Source of the DNA: Aliivibrio sp. S3MY1
Lineage (GTDB): Bacteria; Pseudomonadota; Gammaproteobacteria; Enterobacterales; Vibrionaceae
Reading direction: 5' to 3'
Length of the DNA stretch: 64,000 bases
Assembly (NCBI RefSeq): GCF_028765575.1
Contig: NZ_JARACO010000016.1
Location: 29,362-93,361 of the forward strand
In this document: one piece after another, positions 48,692 through 59,112 of the stretch
Numbering within the stretch: the stretch's first letter is position 1
How the letters are laid out: every line of letters starts with the position of its first letter
Position numbers and translations under genes: made by a program
The notes under the pieces: model-generated
What the model was told of the DNA's origin: nothing
The model's database searches: none
The model's input: the letters and a program-made list of their open reading frames with translations, nothing else

Positions 48692-50374
48692 TTACGCGTT
48701 TTCTTCTGCTTTATATTCATCTCGCAGTTCACGACGCAAAATTTTACCTACGTTTGTTTTTGGAAGCTCATCTCTAAACTCAACAATACGTGGGATTTTA
48801 TAACCAGTTAAATGCTTACGGCAGTGAGCAATAAGTTCATCTTTAGTAAGACTAGGATCACGCTTAACAACACAAATACGAACCACTTCACCCGATGTTG
48901 GATGAGGTTTACCAACAGCTGCAACTTCTAACACTTTCCCATGAAGCGCAACGACATCTTCAATCTCATTTGGATACACGTTAAAACCTGAAACTAAGAT
49001 CATGTCTTTTTTACGATCAACAATGTGTAGGAAGCCTTCTTCATCAAATTTAACGATGTCGCCTGTACTTACCCAACCATCATCAGTGATCATATCTTTC
49101 GTTGCTTCAGCACGGTTCCAATAGCCTTTCATCACTTGAGGACCACGAACTTGAAGCTCACCAATTTGATCATTAGCAACGACATTACCTTCTTCATCAA
49201 CCATACGAACTTCAGTTGATGGGACAGGTAAGCCAATAGACCCATTGTATGAGGTTAAGTTATGAGGATATGCTGCAACCAATGGTGAACATTCAGTCAA
49301 ACCATAGCCTTCCAGTAAGTAACAGCCAGTGTGTTGCTGCCATTTTTCAGCAACCGCACGTTGCACGGCCATACCTCCGCCAACAGATAAGCGAAGATTG
49401 CTAAAATCTAACTCATGGAAATCTTCGTTGTTCACTAAAGCATTAAACAGCGTATTTACGCCAGTAATTGCAGTGAATGGGTATTTTTGTAGTTCTTTAA
49501 TAAAACCTGGAATATCACGAGGGTTAGTAATAAGTAAGTTACGACCGCCCATTTCAATAAACAGTAAGCAGTTTACGGTTAATGCAAAGACATGATACAA
49601 AGGCAATGCGGTAACAATAAGCTCGCGACCTTCTGTCAGCACAGGACCGTAAGCCCCTTTTGCCTGCATTACGTTAGCAATCATATTACGGTGAGTCAGC
49701 ATTGCGCCTTTTGCTACGCCTGTAGTGCCGCCAGTGTATTGTAGAAAGGCTAAGTCCTGACTATCAATAAATGGCTTGATGTATTGCATTCTACGGCCTT
49801 TACGCAATGCATTACGCATAGAAGTCGCATGAGGAAGATCGTACTTTGGTACCATTTTCTTCACGTACTTAACAACGAAGTTTACAATAGTGCCTTTCGC
49901 ACGAGGTAATTGCTCACCTAGGTTCGTTAAAATCACGTGTTTAACTGGCGTGTTATCGACTACTTCTTCTAGCGTACTAGCAAAGTTTGAGACAATTACG
50001 ATTGCCGCCGCACCAGAATCATTCAACTGATGCTCTAATTCACGTGGTGTATAAAGTGGATTAACGTTTACCGCTACCATACCTGCACGTAATACCCCAA
50101 ACAGTGCAATAGGATATTGCAATAAGTTCGGCATCATTAAAGCAACTCGGTCACCTTTTTTCAGTTTAAGTTCATTTTGTAAGTAAGCAGCAAAAGCACG
50201 ACTGCGCTCTTCTAACTTACGAAATGTCATTACTGACCCCATATTGATAAATGCAGGCTGATCGGCATATTTATGAACCGATTGCTCAAACATATCAACC
50301 AATGAACTGTATTGGTCTGGGTTTATTTCTGCTGGTACGTCTTCTGGGTAACGTGAAAGCCAAACTTTATCCAC
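48692..50374 (-). CDS. fadD: Long-chain fatty acyl-CoA synthetase FadD
   Basis: A 560-residue AMP-forming ligase that activates fatty acids for beta-oxidation and lipid use. P-loop [18 protein letters not shown], the [15 protein letters not shown] motif, [39 protein letters not shown] and the catalytic lysine region [15 protein letters not shown] are intact; the length agrees with E. coli FadD (561). A CRP-like box sits about 56-71 bp upstream. It keeps the E. coli order yoaA-tsaB-slp-fadD-rnd. Confidence 0.96.
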   Translation of the reverse strand: MDKVWLSRYPEDVPAEINPDQYSSLVDMFEQSVHKYADQPAFINMGSVMTFRKLEERSRAFAAYLQNELKLKKGDRVALMMPNLLQYPIALFGVLRAGMVAVNVNPLYTPRELEHQLNDSGAAAIVIVSNFASTLEEVVDNTPVKHVILTNLGEQLPRAKGTIVNFVVKYVKKMVPKYDLPHATSMRNALRKGRRMQYIKPFIDSQDLAFLQYTGGTTGVAKGAMLTHRNMIANVMQAKGAYGPVLTEGRELIVTALPLYHVFALTVNCLLFIEMGGRNLLITNPRDIPGFIKELQKYPFTAITGVNTLFNALVNNEDFHELDFSNLRLSVGGGMAVQRAVAEKWQQHTGCYLLEGYGLTECSPLVAAYPHNLTSYNGSIGLPVPSTEVRMVDEEGNVVANDQIGELQVRGPQVMKGYWNRAEATKDMITDDGWVSTGDIVKFDEEGFLHIVDRKKDMILVSGFNVYPNEIEDVVALHGKVLEVAAVGKPHPTSGEVVRICVVKRDPSLTKDELIAHCRKHLTGYKIPRIVEFRDELPKTNVGKILRRELRDEYKAEENA

Positions 50375-50429
50375 GCTTTTCTCCTATTCTATATACGATT
50401 CATTGCTCTTTTAGCAATAACTCAATAAC

Positions 50430-50445
50430 AGTGATCAATATCACT
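50430..50445. promoter_or_regulatory. CRP-like palindrome upstream of fadD
   Basis: AGTGATCAATATCACT has perfect AGTGAT/ATCACT arms and keeps 8 of 10 consensus bases of TGTGA-N6-TCACA. E. coli fadD is under CRP and FadR control; binding here is inference. Confidence 0.5.
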
Positions 50446-50558
50446 TTTGATGAGTAGACTATTTACTCTACAAGTATAGTCAACTATTTTTATTCTCAAT
50501 TATTCATTCGATGCTTATTTGACCATAAATATGGATTTTTTTTAAATATGTGAAGCAG

Positions 50559-51428
50559 TTATGTGGTTATTTTGTTAATCAGAACACCAATATAATGGCT
50601 CACTTGATCTGGGTGTTCTAAATGGCAGTGGTGACCACCCTCTATTTTAAAACATTCAAAATTGGAAATATGACAATATCGATGGGTTTTCTGCTTTAAA
50701 TGCCCATACCCCTCACTGCCAATAACCGCAACAACTGGGCATTCAATCTTCGAAAGTAACGATAAAGCATGATCTTCACTCATTCGATAAAGTGAATCAC
50801 ATTTCACTTTCGCATCCGTTGTCCATTCCACATGTTCAGATGATATTGTTAATGAACGAGTGACCATTGGCTCTATTAGTAACTCAGGTAACTGATTCAC
50901 TTTTGATCGCAACTCAATCGCCGCTTGCTTATCTTTTAATGTTCGTTGAGGCTTATTACGATACCGCTGGCGACTTAGGATCCCTTGGCGTAATCGCTCA
51001 GTGATTTTATCTTCATCTTCACTCAATGGGCCTAATGCTTCAATCATCATAAGTGCAGACACTTTTTCAGGAAAAACAGCACAATAAGCACTCGCGATTA
51101 AAGCACCTAATGAATGCCCAACTAACACTACATTTTCTAATTTTGTCTGAAGTATTATCTGGTGAAGATCATCAATATAGTCAAAGAAGTGATAAAAATT
51201 ATCATTCCCTTTATGGCTTGATAGCCCGTGACCAAACCAATCTATCGCGATTAAATGATGAAATGGCTGTTGTTTTGTGTAAGCTTCCATCGTTGTTTTA
51301 AACGTGGCCGCATTATCTTGCCAACCATGTAAAAATAATATCGTTTGATGGATCTCTTTTGGTTTAATTTCCATCATGGCCACTGTGCCATGGTGAAGGT
51401 CAATACTTGATTGTTGAAATAAACTCAT
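50559..51428 (-). CDS. Alpha/beta hydrolase of unknown substrate
   Basis: A 289-residue alpha/beta hydrolase with FLHGWQDNAATF (oxyanion loop), the nucleophile elbow VLVGHSLGALIASAY, a late acid (AVIGSEGYGH region) and the catalytic His in IEGGHHCHLEHPDQ. No signal peptide, so it is cytoplasmic. It lies between fadD and slp, in the same direction and 5 bp after the slp stop, hence probably cotranscribed with slp. Esterase or thioesterase activity is plausible; the substrate cannot be named. Confidence 0.85.
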   Translation of the reverse strand: MSLFQQSSIDLHHGTVAMMEIKPKEIHQTILFLHGWQDNAATFKTTMEAYTKQQPFHHLIAIDWFGHGLSSHKGNDNFYHFFDYIDDLHQIILQTKLENVVLVGHSLGALIASAYCAVFPEKVSALMMIEALGPLSEDEDKITERLRQGILSRQRYRNKPQRTLKDKQAAIELRSKVNQLPELLIEPMVTRSLTISSEHVEWTTDAKVKCDSLYRMSEDHALSLLSKIECPVVAVIGSEGYGHLKQKTHRYCHISNFECFKIEGGHHCHLEHPDQVSHYIGVLINKITT

Positions 51429-51433
51429 ACTGG

Positions 51434-51982
51434 TTATTTTACTTCCTGTACGACTTTCCCACGTCGGCTTTCAATACTACGCTGATGCAGACATCGGCTG
51501 CCAGTACACGGCATATAGCTCATATTGAAATCATTGGTCACGACGTATTCTTGCACTTGCCATAAATGAATAGAAGCCCCCGTTATAACAGGGAAAGAGT
51601 AAAGAAAATCACCAACATTGGCCTTTTCAATTCCATTTGATTGGCCTAAGACCGTAATTAATCGGCCTTTTGCATAAGTCACCGGATCGATAAACCCATC
51701 AAAATAAACCACAAATCGACCATTAGGTTCTTGAGCTATATCTGGTTTTCCAGCAGAAGAAATGGGTAGGTTCACCACTTCAATGCGAGTGGTCGTTTTT
51801 AAGTTATCAATACGAGCCACAACCCCACCTAAACGTACTTCGCTTAGTCGGCTATGTTCAGCAGCTGCTGAAAAAACACTGTATTTCGTAATAACTGCCG
51901 CTTGAGATGATTCTAATTCTGTCGGAAGTGAGCTACAACCTGCAAGTAATAACGTAAATAGAAAGCACAATGTCTGTTTCAT
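51434..51982 (-). CDS. slp: Slp-family outer-membrane lipoprotein
   Basis: From the ATG at 51982 (182 residues, AAAAGGATTAAT before it) there is a lipoprotein signal MKQTLCFLFTLLLAGCSS, with LAGC as lipobox and Cys16 as lipid anchor. The rest (RLGGVVARIDNLKTTTRIEVVNLPI, GRFVVYFDGFIDPVTYAKGRLITVLG) is the Slp/YeaY pattern. E. coli YeaY has the same place beside tsaB; Slp proteins rise in starvation or acid stress, with unclear activity. The longer frame to 51997 lacks support. Confidence 0.9.
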   Translation of the reverse strand: MKQTLCFLFTLLLAGCSSLPTELESSQAAVITKYSVFSAAAEHSRLSEVRLGGVVARIDNLKTTTRIEVVNLPISSAGKPDIAQEPNGRFVVYFDGFIDPVTYAKGRLITVLGQSNGIEKANVGDFLYSFPVITGASIHLWQVQEYVVTNDFNMSYMPCTGSRCLHQRSIESRRGKVVQEVK

Positions 51983-52005
51983 ATTAATCCTTTTCATAAC
52001 TGAAG

Positions 52006-52320
52006 CTAGATATAGAGATCGACACCGACGAGCTGAGCAAGTTCCTCTCTACGCTTTTGCAGCATAATATCCATATACTCCTCCATTGCTTTACGATTCC
52101 CCCCTTCAGGCAAATCGTATTGCAATCGAGAATTAGCATACTCTGAAGCATTTAGCTGCTTTACTTGATTCGTAACTGCTGTAGCCACTTTGGACGGCTG
52201 AGCAACCATGGCTGTACTGCCATTAGCTTTCTTAATCCGATTATTCTTTCCAACGGCTTGCTGCTTTTGTACTTTTTGATTCTGTACTAATGCTGGCGGT
52301 AGCCCATGAATTGATACCAT
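52006..52320 (-). CDS. Conserved small protein of unknown function
   Basis: A 104-residue basic protein (MVSIHGLPPALVQNQKVQKQQ). The first 60 residues are Gln/Lys/Asn/Ala-rich and look disordered; the last 45 form a likely helix pair (EGGNRKAMEEYMDIMLQKRREELAQLVGVDLYI). No signal peptide or known motif. It starts with a good AAAGGTCACA leader and lies between tsaB and slp in the same direction, 23 bp before the slp start. I do not recognise the family; its codon use looks like its neighbours, so I take it as real. Confidence 0.7.
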   Translation of the reverse strand: MVSIHGLPPALVQNQKVQKQQAVGKNNRIKKANGSTAMVAQPSKVATAVTNQVKQLNASEYANSRLQYDLPEGGNRKAMEEYMDIMLQKRREELAQLVGVDLYI

Positions 52321-52346
52321 TGTGACCTTTCTTAATTGATTAATAA

Positions 52347-52365
52347 ACGGAGTTCATCACTCCGC
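52347..52365 (-). terminator. Weak terminator-like hairpin after tsaB
   Basis: CGGAGT/ACTCCG stem (52348-52353 with 52359-52364) with a 5-nt loop, followed by UUUAUU on the leftward RNA. Short stem and broken U-tract, so tentative. Confidence 0.4.
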
Positions 52366-52376
52366 TGATTTAAAAA

Positions 52377-53078
52377 TTATTCGCGACCTGGTAGCTTTTT
52401 CCAAGTCACCGTATCACGAACATAAACAGGGGTCGATTCTTCTGCTGGCAACGCCAACCCTTGCTCGAATTTTTGTTGTGCCAAAAACGCGATATCTTCA
52501 GCATCAGGATAAAGTATCTCTGAGGCTTTGCGCTCTAATGGTAATTCAACTAACGCTTCCGTATACGCATCCCAACCTGTGCCTACGGTTAACCATTCAC
52601 CTGATTGTTCTGGTAAATACGTTAATAACGCTTCTGGCTTAAACACCGCTTCTGCAACATTATAAGTCCAGGTTGCATCATCATTACGTTGATACATACC
52701 AAAATAAACTTCACCCATACGTGCATCAATCGCCGCTGCCACTTGCCCTGCACCATGAACTCGGTAACCTGCTTGCGCCATTGCTTCTAATGTTGAAATA
52801 CCTATCATAGGTAAATCGGCACCAAACGCTAAACCTTGAGCAATACCAATACCAATACGAACACCGGTAAAGCTACCTGGGCCTTGACCAAATGCAAGAG
52901 CATCTAAATCTTGTAAGCGCACACCCGCTTCTTTTAATACTTCATCAACAAATGGAAGTACTTTAATCGTGTGTTCACGCGGTGCCACTGCACGTCGAGA
53001 ATAGACTTTCCCATCAGCAATCAGTGTGACAGAACAGTTTTCAGTGGCGGTATCTACCGCTAAAATATTTGCGCTCAT
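52377..53078 (-). CDS. tsaB: tRNA threonylcarbamoyladenosine protein TsaB
   Basis: A 233-residue ASKHA-fold protein that partners TsaD and TsaE in making t6A at tRNA position 37. [16 protein letters not shown] at the start, the [24 protein letters not shown] loop and [17 protein letters not shown] are family marks. The length matches E. coli TsaB (231). It starts 7 bp after the yoaA stop, so both are probably translated from one message. Confidence 0.95.
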   Translation of the reverse strand: MSANILAVDTATENCSVTLIADGKVYSRRAVAPREHTIKVLPFVDEVLKEAGVRLQDLDALAFGQGPGSFTGVRIGIGIAQGLAFGADLPMIGISTLEAMAQAGYRVHGAGQVAAAIDARMGEVYFGMYQRNDDATWTYNVAEAVFKPEALLTYLPEQSGEWLTVGTGWDAYTEALVELPLERKASEILYPDAEDIAFLAQQKFEQGLALPAEESTPVYVRDTVTWKKLPGRE

Positions 53079-53085
53079 TAATGCC

Positions 53086-55047
53086 TCAATTTTCTAAAAT
53101 GGCTTCTTGTTTTTCTGATTCATTTTCATCGGTCTGATTGGCTTTTGCCAAAAATTCAGACACATTACGTAAATCTCGTGTGCGTGGTATCGGTGGTAAA
53201 CTTTGCAAGAACGTAGAACCATAAGGTCGAGTAACCAAACGATTATCACAAATAACCAATACCCCTTTATCTTTAGTATCTCGAATAAGACGTCCAACAC
53301 CTTGCTTTAAGGTGATCACAGCATCTGGTATCTGTACTTGTGAAAATGCATCACCACCACTCAATTGACAATCTTCAATTCGAGCTTTTAGTAATGGATC
53401 ATCCGGTGCTGTAAAAGGAAGTTTGTCTATGATAACACAGCTTAGCGCGTCACCTCTAACATCGATACCTTCCCAAAAAGCTCCGGTTGCAACCAATAAT
53501 GCATTGCCGAGCTCCATAAACTCAGACAATAATTTTTGCTTTGTCGTTTCACCTTGAACTAACACCGGTAAATCGAGAGTTTGTCTAAATTGCTCCGCCA
53601 GATCTCGCATCATTTGGTGCGAAGTACACAAGAAAAAACAGCGTCCATTATTTTGTTTAATCACGGGCTGTAATAACTCAACTAACTTATCCGCAATGCC
53701 ATGACTGTTTGGTTCAGGTAAAAATCGAGGAACACACAGTAATGCTTGGGTTTGATAATCAAACGGACTTGGCAGAGAAAATTGTTTTGTCGGCTCTAAC
53801 CCTAAGCGTTGGGTAAAATGAGAAAAGTCATCATTTACCGCTAACGTTGCAGACGTAAAAATCCAAGCACCTTCTTTATCTGCCACTTGCTCTTTAAATT
53901 TATCAGCCACAGATAATGGCGTAATATTCAAACTAAAATGACGTGGCGTACATTCATACCAATAGGAATAACCACCAATAGTGGTATCACAAACACGCTC
54001 AAGACGTTTCTTCAATAAAGCACAACGATCAAAAGCCGCATCCAATAATTGACTGCGCCCTAGTGCGAGCTTTAATACATCATGAGCTAATTCAAATGCA
54101 TCATTGATTCGAACTATTTCGCGTTGAACCGCTTGTGATTTGATCGCTTCTCGCCAGTTACCTCTAAAATTGGTATCACCTAGAATAATACGAAGATCCA
54201 TTGCAGAACCCGCTAGACGCTCTGCTACTTTTTGTAACTGACGCATGTCTTTCGCTTCGGTGCGATAACCAATTTCGATATCTTTGGCTAATTCAGTTAA
54301 CTGGCGACTAGATAGGTTTTGACCAAAATATTGGCTCGCAATATCTGGTAACTGATGCGCTTCATCAAAAATAAAAATGTCCGCTTCTGGAATTAACTCA
54401 CCAAAACCAGTCTCTTTAATCGCTAAGTCCGCAAGAAATAGATGGTGATTGACAACAACAACATCTGCATCCATCGCTTTTTTACGCGCTTTAACCACAA
54501 AACACTCATCGAAACTTGGGCAATCCTTACCTAAGCAATTGTCATTCGTTGATGTTATCGCTGGGATGACAGGACTGTCTTCTGCAATCGCAGTGCAATC
54601 ACCTAGATCTCCTGTTTTGGTTTCAGATGACCAAGCTCGTACTTTAACCAATTGGGTTAATAATTCAGGATCCGCTTGCGGAGTATGGCTTTCTATCAGT
54701 TGTTGATTTAGCCGCTCAGGGCATAAGTAATTTGAGCGCCCTTTTAATAACGCAACTTGACCATAAAAGCCCAACGACGACGTCATCAAAGGCAGATCAC
54801 GATGAAATAACTGCTCTTGTAAGTTTTTAGAGCCTGTACTGATAATGGTTTTTTTGCCACTAACAAGAGCTGGAGCAAGATAAGCAAAGGTTTTCCCTGT
54901 CCCTGTCCCGGCTTCTACCACAAGTTGTGTGCCATTTTTAATCGCATCATGGACCGCATGAGCCATATCAAGCTGAGGTTGACGAGGTTGGAAACCAGGA
55001 ATGGCTTTACCTAACGCGCCTGAAGAAGAAAAAATCTTGGCAATCAT
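53086..55047 (-). CDS. yoaA: DinG-family Fe-S helicase YoaA
   Basis: A 653-residue XPD/DinG-type 5'-3' DNA helicase. Q/Walker A region [40 protein letters not shown], iron-sulfur cysteines ([19 protein letters not shown]), DEAH box [12 protein letters not shown], and motif [17 protein letters not shown] are all present. E. coli YoaA (636) works with HolC at stalled forks. The place upstream of tsaB is conserved. Confidence 0.93.
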   Translation of the reverse strand: MIAKIFSSSGALGKAIPGFQPRQPQLDMAHAVHDAIKNGTQLVVEAGTGTGKTFAYLAPALVSGKKTIISTGSKNLQEQLFHRDLPLMTSSLGFYGQVALLKGRSNYLCPERLNQQLIESHTPQADPELLTQLVKVRAWSSETKTGDLGDCTAIAEDSPVIPAITSTNDNCLGKDCPSFDECFVVKARKKAMDADVVVVNHHLFLADLAIKETGFGELIPEADIFIFDEAHQLPDIASQYFGQNLSSRQLTELAKDIEIGYRTEAKDMRQLQKVAERLAGSAMDLRIILGDTNFRGNWREAIKSQAVQREIVRINDAFELAHDVLKLALGRSQLLDAAFDRCALLKKRLERVCDTTIGGYSYWYECTPRHFSLNITPLSVADKFKEQVADKEGAWIFTSATLAVNDDFSHFTQRLGLEPTKQFSLPSPFDYQTQALLCVPRFLPEPNSHGIADKLVELLQPVIKQNNGRCFFLCTSHQMMRDLAEQFRQTLDLPVLVQGETTKQKLLSEFMELGNALLVATGAFWEGIDVRGDALSCVIIDKLPFTAPDDPLLKARIEDCQLSGGDAFSQVQIPDAVITLKQGVGRLIRDTKDKGVLVICDNRLVTRPYGSTFLQSLPPIPRTRDLRNVSEFLAKANQTDENESEKQEAILEN

Positions 55048-55258
55048 ATCAACCTACATTACATCGTGAATTAAAAATAAGATTGGATTATGCCAAGATT
55101 TTTAAAGAAACTAAACGTTAAGTTTTAATAGCGCCTATTTACTGTTTTGTTTTTATTTAATCAAAAACACTTTACGAGGGCTCTATTTATAGGTACAAAA
55201 AGGAGTACTTTTTATATATAAATTTTTATTTGAACACTTTGTGATCACGAGAGATAAA

Positions 55259-56092
55259 ATGGAAAAGAAAATACTACTAACGGATTGCCCTGATTCTCGT
55301 GGGCTAATAGCGAAAATAACCAACATTTGTTACAAGCATCAATTGAATATAGTTCACAATAATGAATATGTAGATAATGTCACTGGTCAATTCTTTATGA
55401 GAACGGAACTAGAGGGTATTTTCAATGATGAAACCTTCCTACTCGATATCGATCAAGCATTGCCAGAGGGTAGCCACCGAAAATTAGTCACTGAACCATG
55501 TAAAAAAGTGGTTATTCTAGTCACTAAAGAAGCACACTGTATTGGTGATATTCTGATCAAGGCTTATTCAGGTGCCATGAATATTGAAATTGCCGCAGTC
55601 ATTGGTAACCACGATACCTTAGGTGGACTCATCGAAAAATTCGACATTCCATTCCATCATGTTTGTCATCAAGGGTTATCGCGTGAAGAGCATGAAGAAA
55701 AAATACTGGATGTGATTCACTCATACCAACCTGAATATGTCGTGCTAGCAAAGTACATGCGTGTATTAACCGCTAACTTTGTTGCCCAGTTTCCTAAAAA
55801 AATCATCAATATTCACCACAGCTTTTTACCGGCTTTTATTGGTGCAAAACCTTACCAACAAGCTTACGATCGTGGTGTCAAAATCATTGGGGCGACGGCT
55901 CACTTTGTAACAAATGATTTAGATGAAGGTCCTATCATTAAACAAGATGTTATCCCTGTTGATCATAACTTCAGTGCCGAAGATATGGCGATGGCCGGTC
56001 GTGATGTGGAAAAATCGGTATTAAGTAAGGCGTTAACTAAAGTCTTAAATGATCACGTCTTTGTATATGGTAACAAAACTGTCATTCTTTAA
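55259..56092 (+). CDS. purU: Formyltetrahydrofolate deformylase PurU
   Basis: Choosing the ATG at 55259 (277 residues, MEKKILLTDCPDSRGLIAKITNIC) gives the family start; the frame opens at a GTG at 55241. An ACT domain (residues 1-85) precedes the formyl-hydrolase core, with AAVIGNHDTLGGLIEKFDIPFHHV, the NIHHSFLPAFIGAKPYQQAYDRGVKIIGATAHFV active-site block and DEGPIIKQDV. It releases formate and tetrahydrofolate, supplying formate for PurT and balancing one-carbon units. Monocistronic, with its own terminator. Confidence 0.95.
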   Translation: MEKKILLTDCPDSRGLIAKITNICYKHQLNIVHNNEYVDNVTGQFFMRTELEGIFNDETFLLDIDQALPEGSHRKLVTEPCKKVVILVTKEAHCIGDILIKAYSGAMNIEIAAVIGNHDTLGGLIEKFDIPFHHVCHQGLSREEHEEKILDVIHSYQPEYVVLAKYMRVLTANFVAQFPKKIINIHHSFLPAFIGAKPYQQAYDRGVKIIGATAHFVTNDLDEGPIIKQDVIPVDHNFSAEDMAMAGRDVEKSVLSKALTKVLNDHVFVYGNKTVIL

Positions 56093-56117
56093 TTCAGAAC
56101 ATGAGTTAGCGGATATA

Positions 56118-56146
56118 AAAACGGCGATCATAATGATCGCCGTTTT
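56118..56146. terminator. Terminator after purU
   Basis: Perfect 13-bp stem AAAACGGCGATCA/TGATCGCCGTTTT (56118-56130 with 56134-56146), TAA loop. Symmetric enough to serve the convergent hydrolase gene too. Confidence 0.92.
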
Positions 56147-56169
56147 CTATTCAATTCTTTTGTTTGTTT

Positions 56170-56967
56170 CTATTGAGCTGTAATAAACTCTATCGCGTAT
56201 TTATTGAATTCTTTTGGCCTATCAATATTACACACATGGCCACATTCTGGAATTTGCAATAACTGACTGTGTTTATGTACCGCTACCATCTCTTCTACTG
56301 GCTTCATAAATAAATAATCATTTGCTCCCATCACATACAGTGTAGGAATTGCTAATTCTTTATCTTTGAAATAACGCATCAGTGGATTCACATCAGCGGC
56401 TAGTTTAAACCAACGTTTAAACTCTTTCTGGCACAGTTTTTTAGCTTCACGGGTAAAGATATGACGTGATTCTTTTTGGCTTTTCTGTGGCATAACGACA
56501 TAAGAGAACAGTTTATATAACCACATATAAGGCATGATATTTTTCGTCATATCTCCCATCTTAATTAAAAATTGAGAGCGAAAATTAAAACGCGTAATTG
56601 CCCCCGCTAACACCATAGAGCTTACTCTATCTTGTGCTAACTCGGCTAAATTACGAATAATAATGGTGCCTAACGACATGCCCACAAAATGTGCTGATTT
56701 AATATTAAGATGATCAAGTACATCAATAATATCTTGGCTTACCACTTTAAAAGAGTATTGCTTGTTCATGAATTCTTTAATTTTCGAGAAATTATTCGAA
56801 CGTCCATGACCACGTAGATCAATTAGCAGAACATTAAAATTCTTTCTAAAAGCAGCGACTTGCTTAAACCATGTTGTCGAACTTCCACCCGCACCATGAA
56901 CAAAAACAACCCACTTAGAGCTTGATTCATGTTCATAAGCTCTGTGGAATAATAAAGAATCAGACAT
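56170..56967 (-). CDS. Alpha/beta hydrolase next to the right-end lipid cluster
   Basis: A 265-residue alpha/beta hydrolase: VVFVHGAGGSSTTWFKQV, LIDLRGHGRSNNF, nucleophile Ser in HFVGMSLGTIIIRNLAE, Asp in VMGANDYLFMKP and His in PECGHVCNIDRP. No signal peptide. It has the same direction as the ketosynthase cluster and starts 128 bp after its last gene, so it may be the cluster's distal gene (a thioesterase- or esterase-like step) or an independent gene; the gap has no clear terminator. Confidence 0.83.
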   Translation of the reverse strand: MSDSLLFHRAYEHESSSKWVVFVHGAGGSSTTWFKQVAAFRKNFNVLLIDLRGHGRSNNFSKIKEFMNKQYSFKVVSQDIIDVLDHLNIKSAHFVGMSLGTIIIRNLAELAQDRVSSMVLAGAITRFNFRSQFLIKMGDMTKNIMPYMWLYKLFSYVVMPQKSQKESRHIFTREAKKLCQKEFKRWFKLAADVNPLMRYFKDKELAIPTLYVMGANDYLFMKPVEEMVAVHKHSQLLQIPECGHVCNIDRPKEFNKYAIEFITAQ

Positions 56968-57095
56968 CCATTCTACTTTAATAAAAAATATACATTGCGA
57001 TGACTATATCACTTCAAGACAGCAATGAATATACATCACCTAATTTCCTGTCGTTGAGCTAACAAGATAAAATAAAGCCATACTAACTCATTGAT

Positions 57096-57968
57096 TTATA
57101 GCTCTAAGGTTAGGGTTATTACTCTATATTTCCCTTCAAAGCCATCAATGAACAGTAAGCTCCCTCGTTGCTCTTCTATAAATAGATTCAAAGCATACAA
57201 TTGATTGGTTTCGTAGAAATCACAAACCGGTTGGCAATCAAATAAATCACTAGGAACAACCTTCATAACACAAGTTATTAGATCATTTGAAACTCGTTGA
57301 CCAAATGCGATATGTGTTGCAATGAAAGCTTTAGTCATTAATAAGGAAGTCACATATGCCAGTAATGATTGTTGGTTAAACTGTTGAGGTGATACATCAA
57401 TTTTTGCTTTAGCGCCACTCTTACTCGCACTTAACAACATCCAATTTGATCCCTCGCCTATCACCCTATCTTCTGAAATATCTAAATAACCATGAGGATC
57501 ATTAGATTGATCTACTCGCTCATCCACCCCGCCCAGCAATATGTTCTGTTCTTGTTGGGTTTTTAGACTAGCATCGGCTAATAACAATGCATTTTCAACC
57601 ACAAATCCTTGCTGTGCTAGGTTTAGGTTTTTACTCTCAAGACCTAAAAATTTCGCAATGTAAAAACCAGCGGTATTACTTAATGAGTTAATGAAATCGA
57701 CAGGCTTGGGGGGCATTTCTTCTACATAACGCTGCTGACACAATCGATTAAATACCGATAAGTTACCCTGACCTGAAATCATAAACAGCGCGGTATTTTT
57801 ATCTAATTCTTGCTGCTCTTTAATACCAGAGACACCTAATAAACCGAGCTGAATAAAGCGATCAGTTCGACGAACAAAACTGGACGCCACTTTCTTACAT
57901 TCTGCTTTTACATCAATATATTGGTCTTGTTTAATATTCACACTAGCAACGCAATGCACATACATCAT
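57096..57968 (-). CDS. Ketosynthase-like chain-length-factor-type protein
   Basis: A 290-residue thiolase-fold protein, short for the family (usually 370-410). Aligned with the adjacent ketosynthase, the active-site block NTAC becomes NLAQQG, with Gln119 where the nucleophilic Cys should be; no HGT or GHT histidine motif is found further on. Replacement of Cys by Gln is the hallmark of chain-length factors (KS-beta) of type II polyketide synthases. It probably pairs with the ketosynthase encoded just upstream (4-bp overlap). The function is inferred from this pairing; a degenerate, structural role is the alternative. Confidence 0.72.
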   Translation of the reverse strand: MMYVHCVASVNIKQDQYIDVKAECKKVASSFVRRTDRFIQLGLLGVSGIKEQQELDKNTALFMISGQGNLSVFNRLCQQRYVEEMPPKPVDFINSLSNTAGFYIAKFLGLESKNLNLAQQGFVVENALLLADASLKTQQEQNILLGGVDERVDQSNDPHGYLDISEDRVIGEGSNWMLLSASKSGAKAKIDVSPQQFNQQSLLAYVTSLLMTKAFIATHIAFGQRVSNDLITCVMKVVPSDLFDCQPVCDFYETNQLYALNLFIEEQRGSLLFIDGFEGKYRVITLTLEL

Positions 57969-59107
57969 ACAACGTCCTTCTTCACAACAAGTGCATTATT
58001 GTTACCACCAAAACCAAAACAGTTCAGCAAAAACACCCCAGAGTCACACGAGATGCTTTCTTGTGTTGGGGTCCAGTTAATCTCGTCATCTTGGATTTCA
58101 AAGTTTGCCGTTTTAGGTATAAATCCGTCGTTAATGGCCTCCATCATTATCACCAACTCACTCACTCCGCAACTGCCTAACGTGTGACCAATATACGGCT
58201 TTAATGAAAATAAAGAGGGGGCTGTAGAAAACACTTGTTTCATGCCATTTATCTCTGCTAAATCACTTAGATTACTGGCTGTTCCGTGTGCCTTTACAGC
58301 AGTGATCTCCTCTTCGCTCATGTTACTGGCTTGCAGTGCATTCTTAATCACTTGAGCGATACCTGAACCATCCGGATTTACCCCTGTCACACTGTGTGTT
58401 TCACACTGACTACTGCCACCACAAAACTGCCAAGGTGATAGTTTGACATCATCACGACTCATCAACAGTGCGCCTAAGGCTTCTCCCAATAGCAATCCAT
58501 CTCTGTTTGCATCAAAAGGCTTCGTTTGCTGCCCAGCCAATAATTGCATGGATACGAATCCCTCAAAAGAGTGAGAAGCGAACATTTCCATTCCAATGAC
58601 CAGTGCATAATCAATGACACCCGCCTCCAACATCGTTGCCGCATCTAAGATAGCATTAGAGCTCGAAGTACAAGCGGTGTTGTAAGTGAGACTAAATGGA
58701 TTTAAACCAAACTTAACTGCTAATTTATCGGCGTACACACCATTTCCGACTCGACTACCTGAAAACTGAGGAGGATGATTTTCTTTAATACTTGAACCAA
58801 GTGGGTGCATTAACGACATATCATTGGCGGCACAACCTAAAAACAGACCACAACGTTGGCGATCGTGTTCTGATATATTGTGAAGTTCAAACAAGGTGCT
58901 GATCAGTGTGTCCATATAAGGAATAGGATCAAACAGCTCCTCAAAATCACCATTATTCTGAATCGCGTAATAAGGCAACGTTTTGATCTGTTCAAATACA
59001 TTCACTGATTTATCAACAGTAAGGTATTTGCCCGCTTTCATTAAATCCAATTGTTGTGTTTTATTGCCAAGTGCACTTAACACCTCGCCACCAAGTATCG
59101 TAATCAT
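57965..59107 (-). CDS. Beta-ketoacyl-ACP synthase (KAS I/II type) of the right-end cluster
   Basis: A 380-residue condensing enzyme with a complete catalytic set: Cys146 in NTACTSSSNAILD, His274 in KAHGTASNLSD, Lys303 and His308 in SLKPYIGHTLGSCG, and the CFGFGGNNNALVV end. It is well apart from FabB elsewhere in the window and resembles ketosynthases of aryl-polyene/flexirubin-type clusters. It overlaps the following Gln-type partner by 4 bp and starts 5 bp after the ACP stop, so the three products are probably made together as an ACP-KS-CLF minimal set. Confidence 0.85.
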   Translation of the reverse strand: MITILGGEVLSALGNKTQQLDLMKAGKYLTVDKSVNVFEQIKTLPYYAIQNNGDFEELFDPIPYMDTLISTLFELHNISEHDRQRCGLFLGCAANDMSLMHPLGSSIKENHPPQFSGSRVGNGVYADKLAVKFGLNPFSLTYNTACTSSSNAILDAATMLEAGVIDYALVIGMEMFASHSFEGFVSMQLLAGQQTKPFDANRDGLLLGEALGALLMSRDDVKLSPWQFCGGSSQCETHSVTGVNPDGSGIAQVIKNALQASNMSEEEITAVKAHGTASNLSDLAEINGMKQVFSTAPSLFSLKPYIGHTLGSCGVSELVIMMEAINDGFIPKTANFEIQDDEINWTPTQESISCDSGVFLLNCFGFGGNNNALVVKKDVV

Positions 59108-59112
59108 CGTTA

